A stretch of 64,000 nucleotides of DNA from Tichowtungia aerotolerans (GTDB taxonomy: Bacteria; Verrucomicrobiota; Kiritimatiellia; Kiritimatiellales; Tichowtungiaceae), in contig NZ_CP047593.1 in the NCBI RefSeq assembly GCF_009905215.1, forward strand, positions 1,988,900 to 2,052,899. The letters run 5' to 3'. Of the stretch, positions 52,826 through 61,151 are shown one piece after another (the stretch's first letter is position 1; each line of letters starts with the position of its first letter). A program made the position numbers and the translations under genes. The notes under the pieces are model-generated. The model saw only the letters and a program-made list of their open reading frames with translations, had not been told where the DNA came from and made no database searches.

Positions 52826-55819
52826 TCATTCGTGTTCATTCGTGGTTTTCCTAAATAAGTATTTTTTCAATCCGGTTGCTAAGGCTGCCAATATAAATAA
52901 CGTCGCCAGCCACGAGACGGCCATAATGGTGGCGAGGAAGAAGCCGACGGTGCGGTAGGGCGTGAGCGGCGCGAAGAGCAGCGGCGTGAAGCCGAGCGAG
53001 ATGGTGATGGCGTTGCGGCTAATGGCCATGGCCGGTTCCTTGAACATTTCCTTGATGGCTTCCTGCCAGCTGCCGAATTTTTTCTGCAGCTCGCGAGCGC
53101 GCTCGAGGAAGTGGATGGCAAAGTCGACGCTCAGTCCCAGCGTGAGCGAGGAGAGGACGGCGACCGGCATGTCGTAGTCTTTGCCGACCCAGCCGAGCAG
53201 GCCGTAGATGAAGGTGATGGTGACGCTGAGCGGGATCATCGCCAGCAGGCCGAAGAGCGGCGAGCGGAACAGAACCATCATCATGATCAGCACAACGATG
53301 AAGCTGCTGCCGAGCGCGGAGAGCATGCCGGTGACCATGCGATCCTGCCAGACGACGTTGAGGTAGGTCAGTCCGGCCCACTCAACACTCATCGGAACCG
53401 GCGGCGGGTTGGCGGCGATCCAGTCGGCGGCTTCTTCTGTGACGGCGGACATATCGGTGTTGTCGCCACTGGTGAGCTGCACCCAGATATTGGCGTCCTG
53501 ATAGTCGCGCGTGACGAGGTGGAACAGGCTGTCTTTTTTCTTCATGCCTTCGAGCTGGATGAAAACCTGTCCGCAGGCGGCGGCGGTGTCCGGTACGCTG
53601 TAGTTGGCATCGTTTTTCTGATCGATGGCATCTTTGAGGTCTGCCGGCACGCTGGACGGATCAATGTACTGCAGTTCATACGATGCTTTCTTGAGCGCGT
53701 CGACCGCGCTGCTGGTTTTTCCAATCTTTGGAAACGCTTCGAGGTGATCCTGCAGTTTTGCGATCCAGCGCAGCATGTCCGGCTGTTTCATCGGTGGCGC
53801 GGTGATTTCGGCTTTCTGTTCATAGAGGAAATCGACGAAAGAAAGCGCGGTGTATTCATCGGTAACTTCCAAAGCCGCTTCTCTCAAATCTTCACCGCTC
53901 AAACCTTCCAAGGAGGCTGAGCCTCCACCCTTAAGGGTTTCCAATGCTTGTGAAATAGCAGGCCTGTCGGTGCTACCGACTTCCAAGATTTGGAAAAAGA
54001 CCGTGGTGTTTTCGAGCGCGGCGGGTTCCATGTAGTTAATGTCGTCGGCGAGTTTCATCCACGGGCCGCTGACGGCGTCGTCGATTTTCTGCGCCTCGTT
54101 GATGAGGGTGACGAAGCATTCGTCCGGGTTGCAGCTGGAGACGTTGCTGTATTTTGCGTGCTGCAGGTCGAGCAGGGCGGTGAACTGCCTGGTCTGCTCC
54201 GGCAGTTTTTCGGTAAAGCGCTCCTGGGCCGCGGCTCTCATCTTGACGAGGGCTTCTGTGCAGGTGCAGGCGTCCGAGGTTTTCGGGGTGAAGGTGAGGT
54301 AGGCGGTGTAGGTGCCGCCGAAGTGGTGGTTGAGCACCGCGTCGGCAACACGGATTCGATGGGTTTTCGTGAACCACTTAACCGGGTTGTCGTTGACCTG
54401 GATACGCTGGATTCCGATGGCGGAGATGATGACGACCAGACTGCTCAGCACCAGAATCAGTTTCCAATGGTTGTAAGAGAAGGTTCCGGTTTTTTCGAGC
54501 AGGCCGTCGAGCCCGCGGCGGGTGTGGTGCTCTTCTTTATCGGGAAGCGCATCGAGCATTTTTTTCGGGACGAAGAGCATGATGTAGGCGGGCACGAAGG
54601 TCATGGTGAGCACCCACGCCAGCGCGACCCCGAAGGCGACGTGCGCACCGAATACTTTGACCGGCGGGATCGGGGTGAAGATGAGCGAGGCGAATCCGGC
54701 GATGGTGGTGAGCGAGGTGTAGAGCATCGGCATGAAGAGGTGGCCGATGACGTGCTTGACCGTTTCTTTTTTGTCGCGGAAGCGGTGATAGGCGTCAAAG
54801 AATTCGCTGAGGATGTGGACCGAGTCGGCGACAGCGATCGGCATGAGGAAGATGGCGATCATGGAGCTCATGATGTGTACGTCGAAGCCGAGGCCGATTA
54901 AGAGACCCATGGTGCAGATGACGCTGACGATGGCGACGAGCATCGGCGCAATGATGAGAGAGAGCCGACGGAAGAAGAGCAGCAGGAGCAGGAAGATGAC
55001 GAGTCCGGCCAACGGCGCAGAGCTGGCCATCTGGACGAGCATTTCGATGCCGAAGGTGTCCTGTGCGACCGGCTGGCCGGTAATGTAGACCTGGTCTTCG
55101 ACAGGCCAGTCGGCGGTCAGTTTTTCGACGAGGTTGGCGACGTTGTAACTGTAGGTTTTTGCAACGATGGGAATGTAAAGCGCGACCGCTTTCCCGTCCT
55201 CGGAAACGAGCGTTCCTTTGTAGAGCGGGTTGTTCATGGCGTCGTCGCGGATGACCAGTGCCTCTTCGCGCGTTGTCGGCGGCTCTTCCATCAGGTACTC
55301 GATTTTGAGCGAACCCTGATCCGCCTGTTTGATGTTATCGACCACCGGCGGGCTGATCAGTTCCGGTTTGATGATGGCGCTGTTGCCGTCTTCGTCGAAC
55401 AGGTGGTTCACGTCGTGGCGGAATACCTTTTCGAGAATCCGTTTGCCTGCGCTTGCGGGCTGAAGATCGGGAACGAAGGTTTCCGGTACGGTGATCTCGG
55501 GCAGACCGTCGGCGTTCTGCCGCAGGCTGAGCAGCTGTTTGGTGAGTGTGTGGATGCGACCGAGCGTTTCGACGTTGAAGACGCCGTCCGGGTTGTTGGT
55601 GTTGACGATTCCGGCGATAACGAAATCGTAGAGTGCGTACTTTTCTTTGGTGCGGTTATGAAAGACCCGGACCGGTTCGTCAGGGGAGAGCATGTTTTCG
55701 GGGTCGTTGTCGAACTGGACCTTCGGGAACTGCTCGGTGCCGAAGATGACTGCGGCCAGTACCAGCAGAACGACGATCCAAGGGAAACGGAGGCTGAAGT
55801 GTGTCAGTTTTAGTTTCAT
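52826..55819 (-). CDS. RND/MMPL-family transporter
   Basis: Inner-membrane transporter of 997 residues with two similar halves. Each half has one N-terminal membrane helix, a large periplasmic region, and five or so helices in a cluster (first cluster about 255-430, second about 820-990). Both clusters show MMPL-type segments: MPIAVADSVHILSEFFDAYHRF and LGLSVDFAIHFLERARELQ. It should be driven by proton flow and move lipids or other hydrophobic compounds, with the LolA-like and beta-barrel partners downstream. The last six residues and the stop are encoded by a CACGAAT repeat. Confidence 0.92.
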   Translation of the reverse strand: MKLKLTHFSLRFPWIVVLLVLAAVIFGTEQFPKVQFDNDPENMLSPDEPVRVFHNRTKEKYALYDFVIAGIVNTNNPDGVFNVETLGRIHTLTKQLLSLRQNADGLPEITVPETFVPDLQPASAGKRILEKVFRHDVNHLFDEDGNSAIIKPELISPPVVDNIKQADQGSLKIEYLMEEPPTTREEALVIRDDAMNNPLYKGTLVSEDGKAVALYIPIVAKTYSYNVANLVEKLTADWPVEDQVYITGQPVAQDTFGIEMLVQMASSAPLAGLVIFLLLLLFFRRLSLIIAPMLVAIVSVICTMGLLIGLGFDVHIMSSMIAIFLMPIAVADSVHILSEFFDAYHRFRDKKETVKHVIGHLFMPMLYTSLTTIAGFASLIFTPIPPVKVFGAHVAFGVALAWVLTMTFVPAYIMLFVPKKMLDALPDKEEHHTRRGLDGLLEKTGTFSYNHWKLILVLSSLVVIISAIGIQRIQVNDNPVKWFTKTHRIRVADAVLNHHFGGTYTAYLTFTPKTSDACTCTEALVKMRAAAQERFTEKLPEQTRQFTALLDLQHAKYSNVSSCNPDECFVTLINEAQKIDDAVSGPWMKLADDINYMEPAALENTTVFFQILEVGSTDRPAISQALETLKGGGSASLEGLSGEDLREAALEVTDEYTALSFVDFLYEQKAEITAPPMKQPDMLRWIAKLQDHLEAFPKIGKTSSAVDALKKASYELQYIDPSSVPADLKDAIDQKNDANYSVPDTAAACGQVFIQLEGMKKKDSLFHLVTRDYQDANIWVQLTSGDNTDMSAVTEEAADWIAANPPPVPMSVEWAGLTYLNVVWQDRMVTGMLSALGSSFIVVLIMMMVLFRSPLFGLLAMIPLSVTITFIYGLLGWVGKDYDMPVAVLSSLTLGLSVDFAIHFLERARELQKKFGSWQEAIKEMFKEPAMAISRNAITISLGFTPLLFAPLTPYRTVGFFLATIMAVSWLATLFILAALATGLKKYLFRKTTNEHE
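52828..52845. repeat. CACGAAT repeat overlapping the MMPL stop codon
   Basis: ATTCGTGTTCATTCGTGG matches the right arm of the 50052-50132 element. Read on the minus strand it encodes the C-terminal T-T-N-E-H-E of the transporter and its stop. Confidence 0.75.
53719..53733. repeat. TTCCAA-N3-TTGGAA palindrome, copy 11
   Basis: Perfect copy (spacer TCT) inside the MMPL transporter gene, in the segment for its second periplasmic region. Confidence 0.9.
53981..53995. repeat. TTCCAA-N3-TTGGAA palindrome, copy 12
   Basis: Perfect copy (spacer GAT) inside the MMPL gene, with an imperfect copy 40 bases before it. Confidence 0.9.
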
Positions 55820-55837
55820 GATATGTTCCTCAAAAAA

Positions 55838-56287
55838 TTAACCGCGAAAGAACGCAGAGATCGCAAAGAAAAGAACCGGGATTAATCCTGCAGCCTGAGA
55901 GACGGTTTTTTTACTTTTTGCGAATTTCTTAATTTCAAATTTATAGGATCCGAAATTGATCAGGAGCCCATGCTCTTTGCCGGCACCTTTGAGGTAATGG
56001 ATGAGTTGTGCCTGATGTTCTGCTGTTATTGTCTTACAGGCTTTGAGTTCCACGATGAGTTCATCTTCAATAAACAAATCGGCGTAGTATTCTCCGATTT
56101 CGGTGCCGTCTTCGTCGTAGATGAGTAAGCGGTGCTGCTGTTTTACATCCAATCCGGTTTTACGGAGACGGTGAGACAGAGCGTTCTCATAAACCTTTTC
56201 CAGGTATCCATTTCCGTGATATTCATGAACTGCGTAGGCGGTTTCTTGAACCTGATCACAAAGGGCAATGATTTGGTCTGTGTTCAT
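55838..56287 (-). CDS. GxxExxY protein, inserted between regulator and transporter
   Basis: A 149-residue protein of the GxxExxY family, which has a nuclease-like PD-(D/E)XK fold. The name motif is GYLEKVYENAL; the conserved core EYYADLFIEDELIVELKACKTITAEHQAQLIHYLK includes D, E and K in nuclease-like positions. The cellular role of the family is not established. It lies between the ArsR regulator and the MMPL gene and is bracketed by inverted repeats. Its last ten or so residues (FFAISAFFRG) are encoded by the left repeat, which suggests insertion of the gene and repeat as a unit. Confidence 0.88.
   Translation of the reverse strand: MNTDQIIALCDQVQETAYAVHEYHGNGYLEKVYENALSHRLRKTGLDVKQQHRLLIYDEDGTEIGEYYADLFIEDELIVELKACKTITAEHQAQLIHYLKGAGKEHGLLINFGSYKFEIKKFAKSKKTVSQAAGLIPVLFFAISAFFRG
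55839..55872. repeat. Left inverted repeat of the GxxExxY gene
   Basis: It begins TAACCGCGAAAGAACGCA and matches the reverse complement of 56293-56326 at roughly three quarters of positions. It overlaps the 3' end of the GxxExxY frame, including its stop. Confidence 0.75.
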
Positions 56288-56292
56288 TGTTT

Positions 56293-56326
56293 TTCCTTTT
56301 GCGTTCCTTGCGTTCTTTTGTGGTTA
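56293..56326. repeat. Right inverted repeat of the GxxExxY gene
   Basis: The reverse complement begins TAACCACAAAAGAACGCA. The TAA at its outer edge is the stop codon of the ArsR gene. Confidence 0.75.
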
Positions 56327-56662
56327 CAGATTCTCAAAATCCTCTTTTGTGCAGTGGGTGCAGATGCAGTTCAAAATGGAGAGGGGGCGGGGATCGGAAA
56401 TGGAATACCACATTTCCTTGCCGCGGCGTTCGCCGGCAAGCAGTCCGACACGCCGCATCTGATTGAGATGCTGAGAGACGACGGCCTGCGGAAATCCTGT
56501 TTCTTTGATCAGCGCATGCACGGGCACCTCCTGTTCCCGTTCGAGAATCTCAATGATACGCAGTCGTTGCGGATGTGCGAGCATTTTCAAAGTCTGTGCT
56601 GCACGTTCCAGTGCTTCAACGGTCAGCCGTCCTTCGCGAATACATGAGTGGGTCGTTTTCAT
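56324..56662 (-). CDS. ArsR/SmtB-family transcriptional regulator
   Basis: A 112-residue winged-helix repressor (ALERAAQTLKMLAHPQRLRIIEIL ... ALIKETGFPQAVVSQHLNQMRRVGLLAGERRGKEMWYSIS). The recognition helix is FPQAVVSQHLNQM. C-terminal cysteines (NCICTHC) and an N-terminal HSC may bind metal or sense thiols or sulfur compounds. It is the first gene of the minus-strand envelope operon and probably controls it, binding near its own start in the AT-rich region at 56663-56700. Confidence 0.9.
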   Translation of the reverse strand: MKTTHSCIREGRLTVEALERAAQTLKMLAHPQRLRIIEILEREQEVPVHALIKETGFPQAVVSQHLNQMRRVGLLAGERRGKEMWYSISDPRPLSILNCICTHCTKEDFENL

Positions 56663-56765
56663 AACGAAAACATATTAAAAAATTAAAATATGTCAATATC
56701 ATGGTTTCCTGGATGATGTGCCGCGCGGACTTTCAATCTTCTGCCGAATTCGGAACACTGTTGTG

Positions 56766-57656
56766 ATGAAGGCATTTTTGAACAGACATGATCTGATTTT
56801 AATGGAGGCCGCCGTCGTTGAGCGGCTGAGACGATGTAGCGGAGTGTCATTGCATTCGACACTGGTGAATGCGCCTTTAATTTATGATGAAGAGGGTTGC
56901 GCGGCCCTGTCTTCGATTTATCGGGAATATATGCAGGTCGCAGAAGAGACCGGAATCCCACTGATTCTCTGTACTCCGACCTGGAGGGCGAACCGCGAGC
57001 GGGTGGATGCGTCCGGAGTGAAGGGGTCCATTAATACCGATGCGGTGCAGTTTATGCGGTCTCTGAACAGTGGGCGAACAGATGTTCGCATTGGAGGAAT
57101 GCTCGGTTGCCGCAATGACTGCTATAAGCCGGAGGAGGGATTATCTTCTACAGAGGCAGAAGCATTTCATGCGTGGCAGATCAATCAGCTGGCCGACGCG
57201 GGGGTCGATTTTCTGCTGGCAGAAACCCTGCCGTTTGTTGAAGAAGCAGAGGGCATTGCCAAGGCGGTGGCTGCGACCGACGTGCCGTATGTGATCAGTT
57301 TTGTAATTTCACGCGATGGGCATGTTCTGGACGGAACTCCACTGCTGGATGCAGTTCGTCGAGTGGATGCTGCTGTAGACCGTAAACCGATGGGATTTAT
57401 GGTCAACTGTGCCTATCCGACCTTTCTGTGCGTTGATGATCAGCCGCCGGAGCTCTTTGACCGACTGATCGGTTATCAGGCAAATGCTTCCTCGCTGGAC
57501 CACTGCGATCTGGATAATGCGGATCAGCTGCAGTCTGAATCGGTTGAAGAGTGGGCCGCGGAAATGCGCCGTCTCAACCGGGCGTTCGGCATGAAAATTC
57601 TCGGGGGATGCTGCGGAACGACGGCCGATCATTTGCGGGCGATGCTGAGCTCCTGA
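56766..57656 (+). CDS. Homocysteine S-methyltransferase-family protein
   Basis: About 296 residues, cytoplasmic. The zinc-binding cysteines are in place: VNCAYP and the C-terminal GGCCGTTADHLRAM. The family transfers a methyl group to homocysteine from S-methylmethionine, S-adenosylmethionine or related donors. I chose the ATG at 56766 because the family N-terminus (FLNRHDLILMEAA) begins there; the frame extends upstream to 56718 without a ribosome site. It converges with the MFS gene across a TTCCAA palindrome. Confidence 0.87.
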   Translation: MKAFLNRHDLILMEAAVVERLRRCSGVSLHSTLVNAPLIYDEEGCAALSSIYREYMQVAEETGIPLILCTPTWRANRERVDASGVKGSINTDAVQFMRSLNSGRTDVRIGGMLGCRNDCYKPEEGLSSTEAEAFHAWQINQLADAGVDFLLAETLPFVEEAEGIAKAVAATDVPYVISFVISRDGHVLDGTPLLDAVRRVDAAVDRKPMGFMVNCAYPTFLCVDDQPPELFDRLIGYQANASSLDHCDLDNADQLQSESVEEWAAEMRRLNRAFGMKILGGCCGTTADHLRAMLSS

Positions 57657-57659
57657 TGT

Positions 57660-57674
57660 TTCCAAACCTTGGAA
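57660..57674. repeat. TTCCAA-N3-TTGGAA palindrome, copy 13
   Basis: Perfect copy (spacer ACC) filling the 20-base gap between two convergent genes, probably acting as their terminator stem. Confidence 0.9.
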
Positions 57675-57676
57675 AA

Positions 57677-58849
57677 TCAGGATGCAGAAGAGTCGTTTGA
57701 TTTGGTTCGGATCAGGCAGGTGAACGGAATGGCGCCGAGGCCGATAGCGGCGGAAAGCTGGTAAGTGGTGACGAATCCAAAGCGGTCGGCGAAGATGCCG
57801 ACGAGCAGGGCAACGATGGAGCCGGCGAAAAAGTTGAGCGTCATGAAGACCCCGTTTGCGAAGGAGGGCCGGTCGGTTTCCAGATCGTGAATCATGGCCA
57901 TGAACACGGGCGTGTTGGCGAAAAGAACCAGTCCCATCAGCGCGATCAGCACCCACTGCCACGGCGCAGAGGCAATGGTGAACAGTCCCATCAGGACCGG
58001 ACTGAGAACGGCCACGGCAATGAGGATGGCTTTGCGCCCGATTCTGTCGGACCAGGTTCCGGCCAGCAGGGCGCCTGCCGCGCCGGTCAGTTCCATGAGG
58101 GCCAGAGCGACGGCTGCGGTTTTAATGGAGCTTCCGGTTGAGACCATGTAGGCGGGTAGAAACGTGGAGAGCGCGGTTTTGGAGAAAGCGCGCAGGAGCA
58201 TAACCGGAGTGATGCTTGCAAAGAAGGGAGTGATTTCCCGGACGGTTTGTCCGAGAGGGGCTTTTTCGGTTTTTTGCTGGTGCTGAATATGCCGCTTATC
58301 GATTTTACGCAGGTTCAGGAACAGAACCAGCGATGCGACCAGTCCGAACGGGATCAGCCGCCAGATTCCTTCCAGTCCCCACCAGGAGACGGCGGCGGTG
58401 ACGAGCAGCGGCCCCAAGGTGCGGGCCATTTCCCCGCCGAACATAAAAAAGCTCATACCGCGCCCAATTTTATCGCCGGAGACCTGCCGCATGAGAACCG
58501 GCGCGGTGACATGGAACACGGCGGCACTGATGCCGAAAACGAAAAAGAGAATACCGAGAGCGGCTACGGAGGGAGCGATCCCCAGCAGGCACATGCAGGT
58601 GATGGTGACGACCGGTGCGGCAACAATGGCCGAGCGGATTACCAGCCGGTCGGCCATTAAACCGATCAGTGGATTGAGCAGGGCCGGGATACGCTGAATA
58701 ACCGTAAGCAGTCCTGCGATCGCATAGTTGAACCCGAGTTTTTGAGTCAGCAGCGGAATCAGCGGGGCGAAAAACGATGCAAATACATCGTGCAGCAGGT
58801 GTGCGGCGGCAATGGACAGCACATTTCCGGTTTTAAACTGCTTTTTCAT
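57677..58849 (-). CDS. MFS transporter
   Basis: About 390 residues and 12 membrane segments. The first-half motif LNPLIGLMADRLVIR and the second-half motif LLAGTWSDRIGRKAIL match the MFS cytoplasmic-loop signature (D-R-x-G-R-K). The substrate is unknown; drug or sugar exporters of this size are common. The ATG at 58849 is chosen because the frame upstream runs into the terminator hairpin at 58862. It may be read as a separate unit after that terminator. Confidence 0.87.
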   Translation of the reverse strand: MKKQFKTGNVLSIAAAHLLHDVFASFFAPLIPLLTQKLGFNYAIAGLLTVIQRIPALLNPLIGLMADRLVIRSAIVAAPVVTITCMCLLGIAPSVAALGILFFVFGISAAVFHVTAPVLMRQVSGDKIGRGMSFFMFGGEMARTLGPLLVTAAVSWWGLEGIWRLIPFGLVASLVLFLNLRKIDKRHIQHQQKTEKAPLGQTVREITPFFASITPVMLLRAFSKTALSTFLPAYMVSTGSSIKTAAVALALMELTGAAGALLAGTWSDRIGRKAILIAVAVLSPVLMGLFTIASAPWQWVLIALMGLVLFANTPVFMAMIHDLETDRPSFANGVFMTLNFFAGSIVALLVGIFADRFGFVTTYQLSAAIGLGAIPFTCLIRTKSNDSSAS

Positions 58850-58861
58850 GATGAATAAAAA

Positions 58862-58891
58862 GGAGGTTTGGACACGGGTATCCAAACCTCC
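58862..58891 (-). terminator. Intrinsic terminator of the ORP-like operon
   Basis: On the minus strand, GGAGGTTTGGA and TCCAAACCTCC form an 11-bp stem with an 8-base loop, followed by TTTTTAT. It comes 24 bases after the last gene (58915) and before the MFS start. Confidence 0.9.
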
Positions 58892-58914
58892 GCTTTCTCA
58901 GTCATCCACTCCTC

Positions 58915-59253
58915 TTAATGGTCGCAGGCGTTGGCGCCGGAAACGAGCGTTCCGTTCATCCAGGCGGTGACCAGTTCTTCAGACGGAGCAGACGGAGCGC
59001 CGACGACGACCTGAATGTCGTTCTGCACAAAGATCTGCTGGGCGCGCTGACCCATACCGCCGGCAATAATCATGTTGGCACCCTGTTCATGGAGCCATGC
59101 GGGAATAACGCCGGGTTCGTGCGGCGGCGGGGTCATTGCCTCACAATCGGTGATGGTTTTTGTTTCGGGATCGACGGTGAGAATTTCAAACTGCTGGCAG
59201 TGCCCGAAATGCATGCACAGTTTTCCTTCAGCGGTAGGGATTGCGATTTTCAT
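58915..59253 (-). CDS. NifX/NifB-like (orange-protein type) cofactor-binding protein
   Basis: A 112-residue protein of the dinitrogenase iron-molybdenum cofactor family (KIAIPTAEGKLCMHFGHCQQFEI ... GANMIIAGGMGQRAQQIF ... IQVVVGA). The FGHC segment is the usual metal-cluster contact region. CAGGAGAAGAAA precedes the ATG at 59253, which overlaps the previous stop by four bases. No nitrogenase genes are visible, so it more likely belongs to the anaerobe-specific orange-protein type systems. Confidence 0.88.
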   Translation of the reverse strand: MKIAIPTAEGKLCMHFGHCQQFEILTVDPETKTITDCEAMTPPPHEPGVIPAWLHEQGANMIIAGGMGQRAQQIFVQNDIQVVVGAPSAPSEELVTAWMNGTLVSGANACDH

Positions 59254-60050
59254 TTTCTTCTCCTGACTTGTGCGAGGAACCATTCGGGTTCCTGGCGTTC
59301 TTTAAAGTTTGTGTAGAGCCGTTCAGCGATTTCTTTAATTTTCGGTGTTGTAAAGATGCGGGCGTGGCTGGTGCATACCTTGATGCAGGCGGCGCACCAG
59401 ATGCATTTTGAGTCGTCGGTCTGCGGGCCGTCTTCAGTCATTGTGATGGCGTTGGTTGGGCAGAAGGTTTCGCACAGGCCGCACTTGATGCAGTTGTTGT
59501 TGGATCCGGTTGCCGCGACACCGGGCGGGTTCATTGTTTCTTTCACATACGGCGTGCTGCCGGGGACGGACGGCGTTGCGAACGGTCCGCCGCCAGCGAG
59601 CTTTTTCTGAACGAGTACGGCGAATTCCGCAGCTTTTTCCAGGTCGGCGGCGTCGGGGCGGCCGACCGCAATCGGAAACTCTTTCCGTGTGAAGGAGTGC
59701 TCTCCGATGAAGGTGGCGGCGGCGGCGACCTCAAAACCCTGTTCAGTGCAGAGCTGGGTCAGCTCGAGCAGGGCGTCGTCCACTTTGGCATTACCGTAGA
59801 CAGCGATGGCGACGGCTTTGGCTCCGTTTCCCTGAACGGCTTTAACGCGCTCAGTGGCGACGCCGGGCAGGCGTCCGCTGTAGATCGGCATGACGATCAC
59901 GACGACATCGTCCGGACCGAATGTTTTTTCGATTGCGGCCTTTGTGATGTCGAATGATTCCCCTGCTTCGACGTTCAGGTTTTCCTGAACCGCCTTGGCA
60001 ACGGTTGCCCCGGTCTGGGTCGGTGAAAAGAAAAGGGTATGCGCTTTCAT
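59250..60050 (-). CDS. EFR1-like flavodoxin/ferredoxin fusion protein
   Basis: About 266 residues. A flavodoxin-like domain (HTLFFSPTQTGATVAKAV, the FMN phosphate loop; VVIVMPIYSGRLPGVA) is followed by two 4Fe-4S motifs (CIKCGLCETFCPTNA and CIWCAACIKVCTSHA). It should shuttle electrons in the cytoplasm between reduced partners of this operon. The ATG at 60050 is four bases after the glutaredoxin stop; the frame extends 12 codons upstream into that gene. Confidence 0.9.
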   Translation of the reverse strand: MKAHTLFFSPTQTGATVAKAVQENLNVEAGESFDITKAAIEKTFGPDDVVVIVMPIYSGRLPGVATERVKAVQGNGAKAVAIAVYGNAKVDDALLELTQLCTEQGFEVAAAATFIGEHSFTRKEFPIAVGRPDAADLEKAAEFAVLVQKKLAGGGPFATPSVPGSTPYVKETMNPPGVAATGSNNNCIKCGLCETFCPTNAITMTEDGPQTDDSKCIWCAACIKVCTSHARIFTTPKIKEIAERLYTNFKERQEPEWFLAQVRRRK

Positions 60051-60054
60051 GAAC

Positions 60055-60309
60055 TTAATCCTCCCACTCTTTGTCTTCGATGGCAATCAGGCAGTCGGCT
60101 CCGGTCCAGACCAGCTCGCAGTCCGGAACAACCATAACGGGCGCCTGCCGGATCTGGCGGTGGTCAAGGCCGCGTTGAGTCAGTTCGTCAATCAGGTCCT
60201 GCATGTGTTCTTCAGCAGACAGGATTTCGTGTTTGAATTCTTTCAGCGCGGCTTTGACCTGTTCGCAGATCGGGCAGTTGCGGCTGGTGTAGAGTTTAAT
60301 CGGTTTCAT
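60055..60309 (-). CDS. Glutaredoxin-like thiol protein
   Basis: An 84-residue thioredoxin-fold protein with the active site CPIC (SRNCPICEQVKAAL) and the cis-proline region APVMVV. It probably reduces disulfides or handles cluster intermediates. It overlaps its upstream neighbour by one base and is followed by the EFR1-like gene after four bases. Confidence 0.9.
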   Translation of the reverse strand: MKPIKLYTSRNCPICEQVKAALKEFKHEILSAEEHMQDLIDELTQRGLDHRQIRQAPVMVVPDCELVWTGADCLIAIEDKEWED

Positions 60310-61151
60310 TAGTTTCTTTCGTTTAGAGTGATAACGGTTCCGGCCGGGCAGGGCCTGACCTTTCCTGGAAATTCGCGCCAGAGTTGTGCGGCGGCATCAA
60401 AACCGGTGCAGTGACACGGGAAAATGCAGCGGATCTTCAGCTTGCGAAGCGCTTTGATCGTCTTATTCATTCGGTTCGCAGACGCACTGTGCAGGTGCAT
60501 GCCGCCGATGACGGTGTGGATCGGGCGATTTTCGGTCAGGCTCCGAATGTACTGGAGTGTATTAATCACGCCGGAATGAGCGCAGCCCAGAATCACAGTG
60601 GTTCCGTTTTCGCTTTCAACGAATGCGGCCTGGTCATCCGGAAGAGTATCCGGTTCGGTGCCGGCAACATTACAGAAAAACGGTCCGCCGGTATTTTCAA
60701 AATCGGTCGTGCGCGGAACCGGGCCGGTCAGGCGCAGTCCGCCGGGCAGTTCGACCGGTGCTTCGGTGCGGACCCAGTCCGCCTGCTGAAGCAGTGCGTT
60801 CCGGTCTGCCTCAGGCATCGCGACGGAACGGCTCTCCATTTGTCTGTAGCAGACAAATTTTGATTCGATGACTGCGGGATGGGCGTAAACTTTCGGGTGT
60901 TCCATCATAGCCAGCGCCGTATGAAGTCCGCCGGTATGGTCGTAATGACCGTGGCTCAGCACCACGGTTTTTACATCGGCAAGACTCAGGCCCAGTTTTT
61001 CGAGGTTGTGTTTCAGCACGAAGCCCTGGCCGGTGTCGAACAGAATCTTTTCACCACCGGTTTCGATCAGAAACGCGAGGCCGTGCTCGGCGAGGATGCC
61101 GAGCTTGCCTGCGGTGTTTTCCGCCAGAACGGTGATCCGGAGATTGTTCAT
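60309..61151 (-). CDS. MBL-fold metallo-hydrolase
   Basis: About 280 residues. The metal-binding signature is LSHGHYDHTGGL, with the later HLHSASANRMNKTI and FPCHCTG segments supplying further ligands. It resembles the beta-lactamase-fold hydrolases annotated as dihydropterin-ribofuranosyl-aminobenzene phosphate synthase-like; the substrate is not known. The ATG at 61151 shares its A with the stop of the mrp-like gene (TGATG). Confidence 0.88.
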   Translation of the reverse strand: MNNLRITVLAENTAGKLGILAEHGLAFLIETGGEKILFDTGQGFVLKHNLEKLGLSLADVKTVVLSHGHYDHTGGLHTALAMMEHPKVYAHPAVIESKFVCYRQMESRSVAMPEADRNALLQQADWVRTEAPVELPGGLRLTGPVPRTTDFENTGGPFFCNVAGTEPDTLPDDQAAFVESENGTTVILGCAHSGVINTLQYIRSLTENRPIHTVIGGMHLHSASANRMNKTIKALRKLKIRCIFPCHCTGFDAAAQLWREFPGKVRPCPAGTVITLNERN

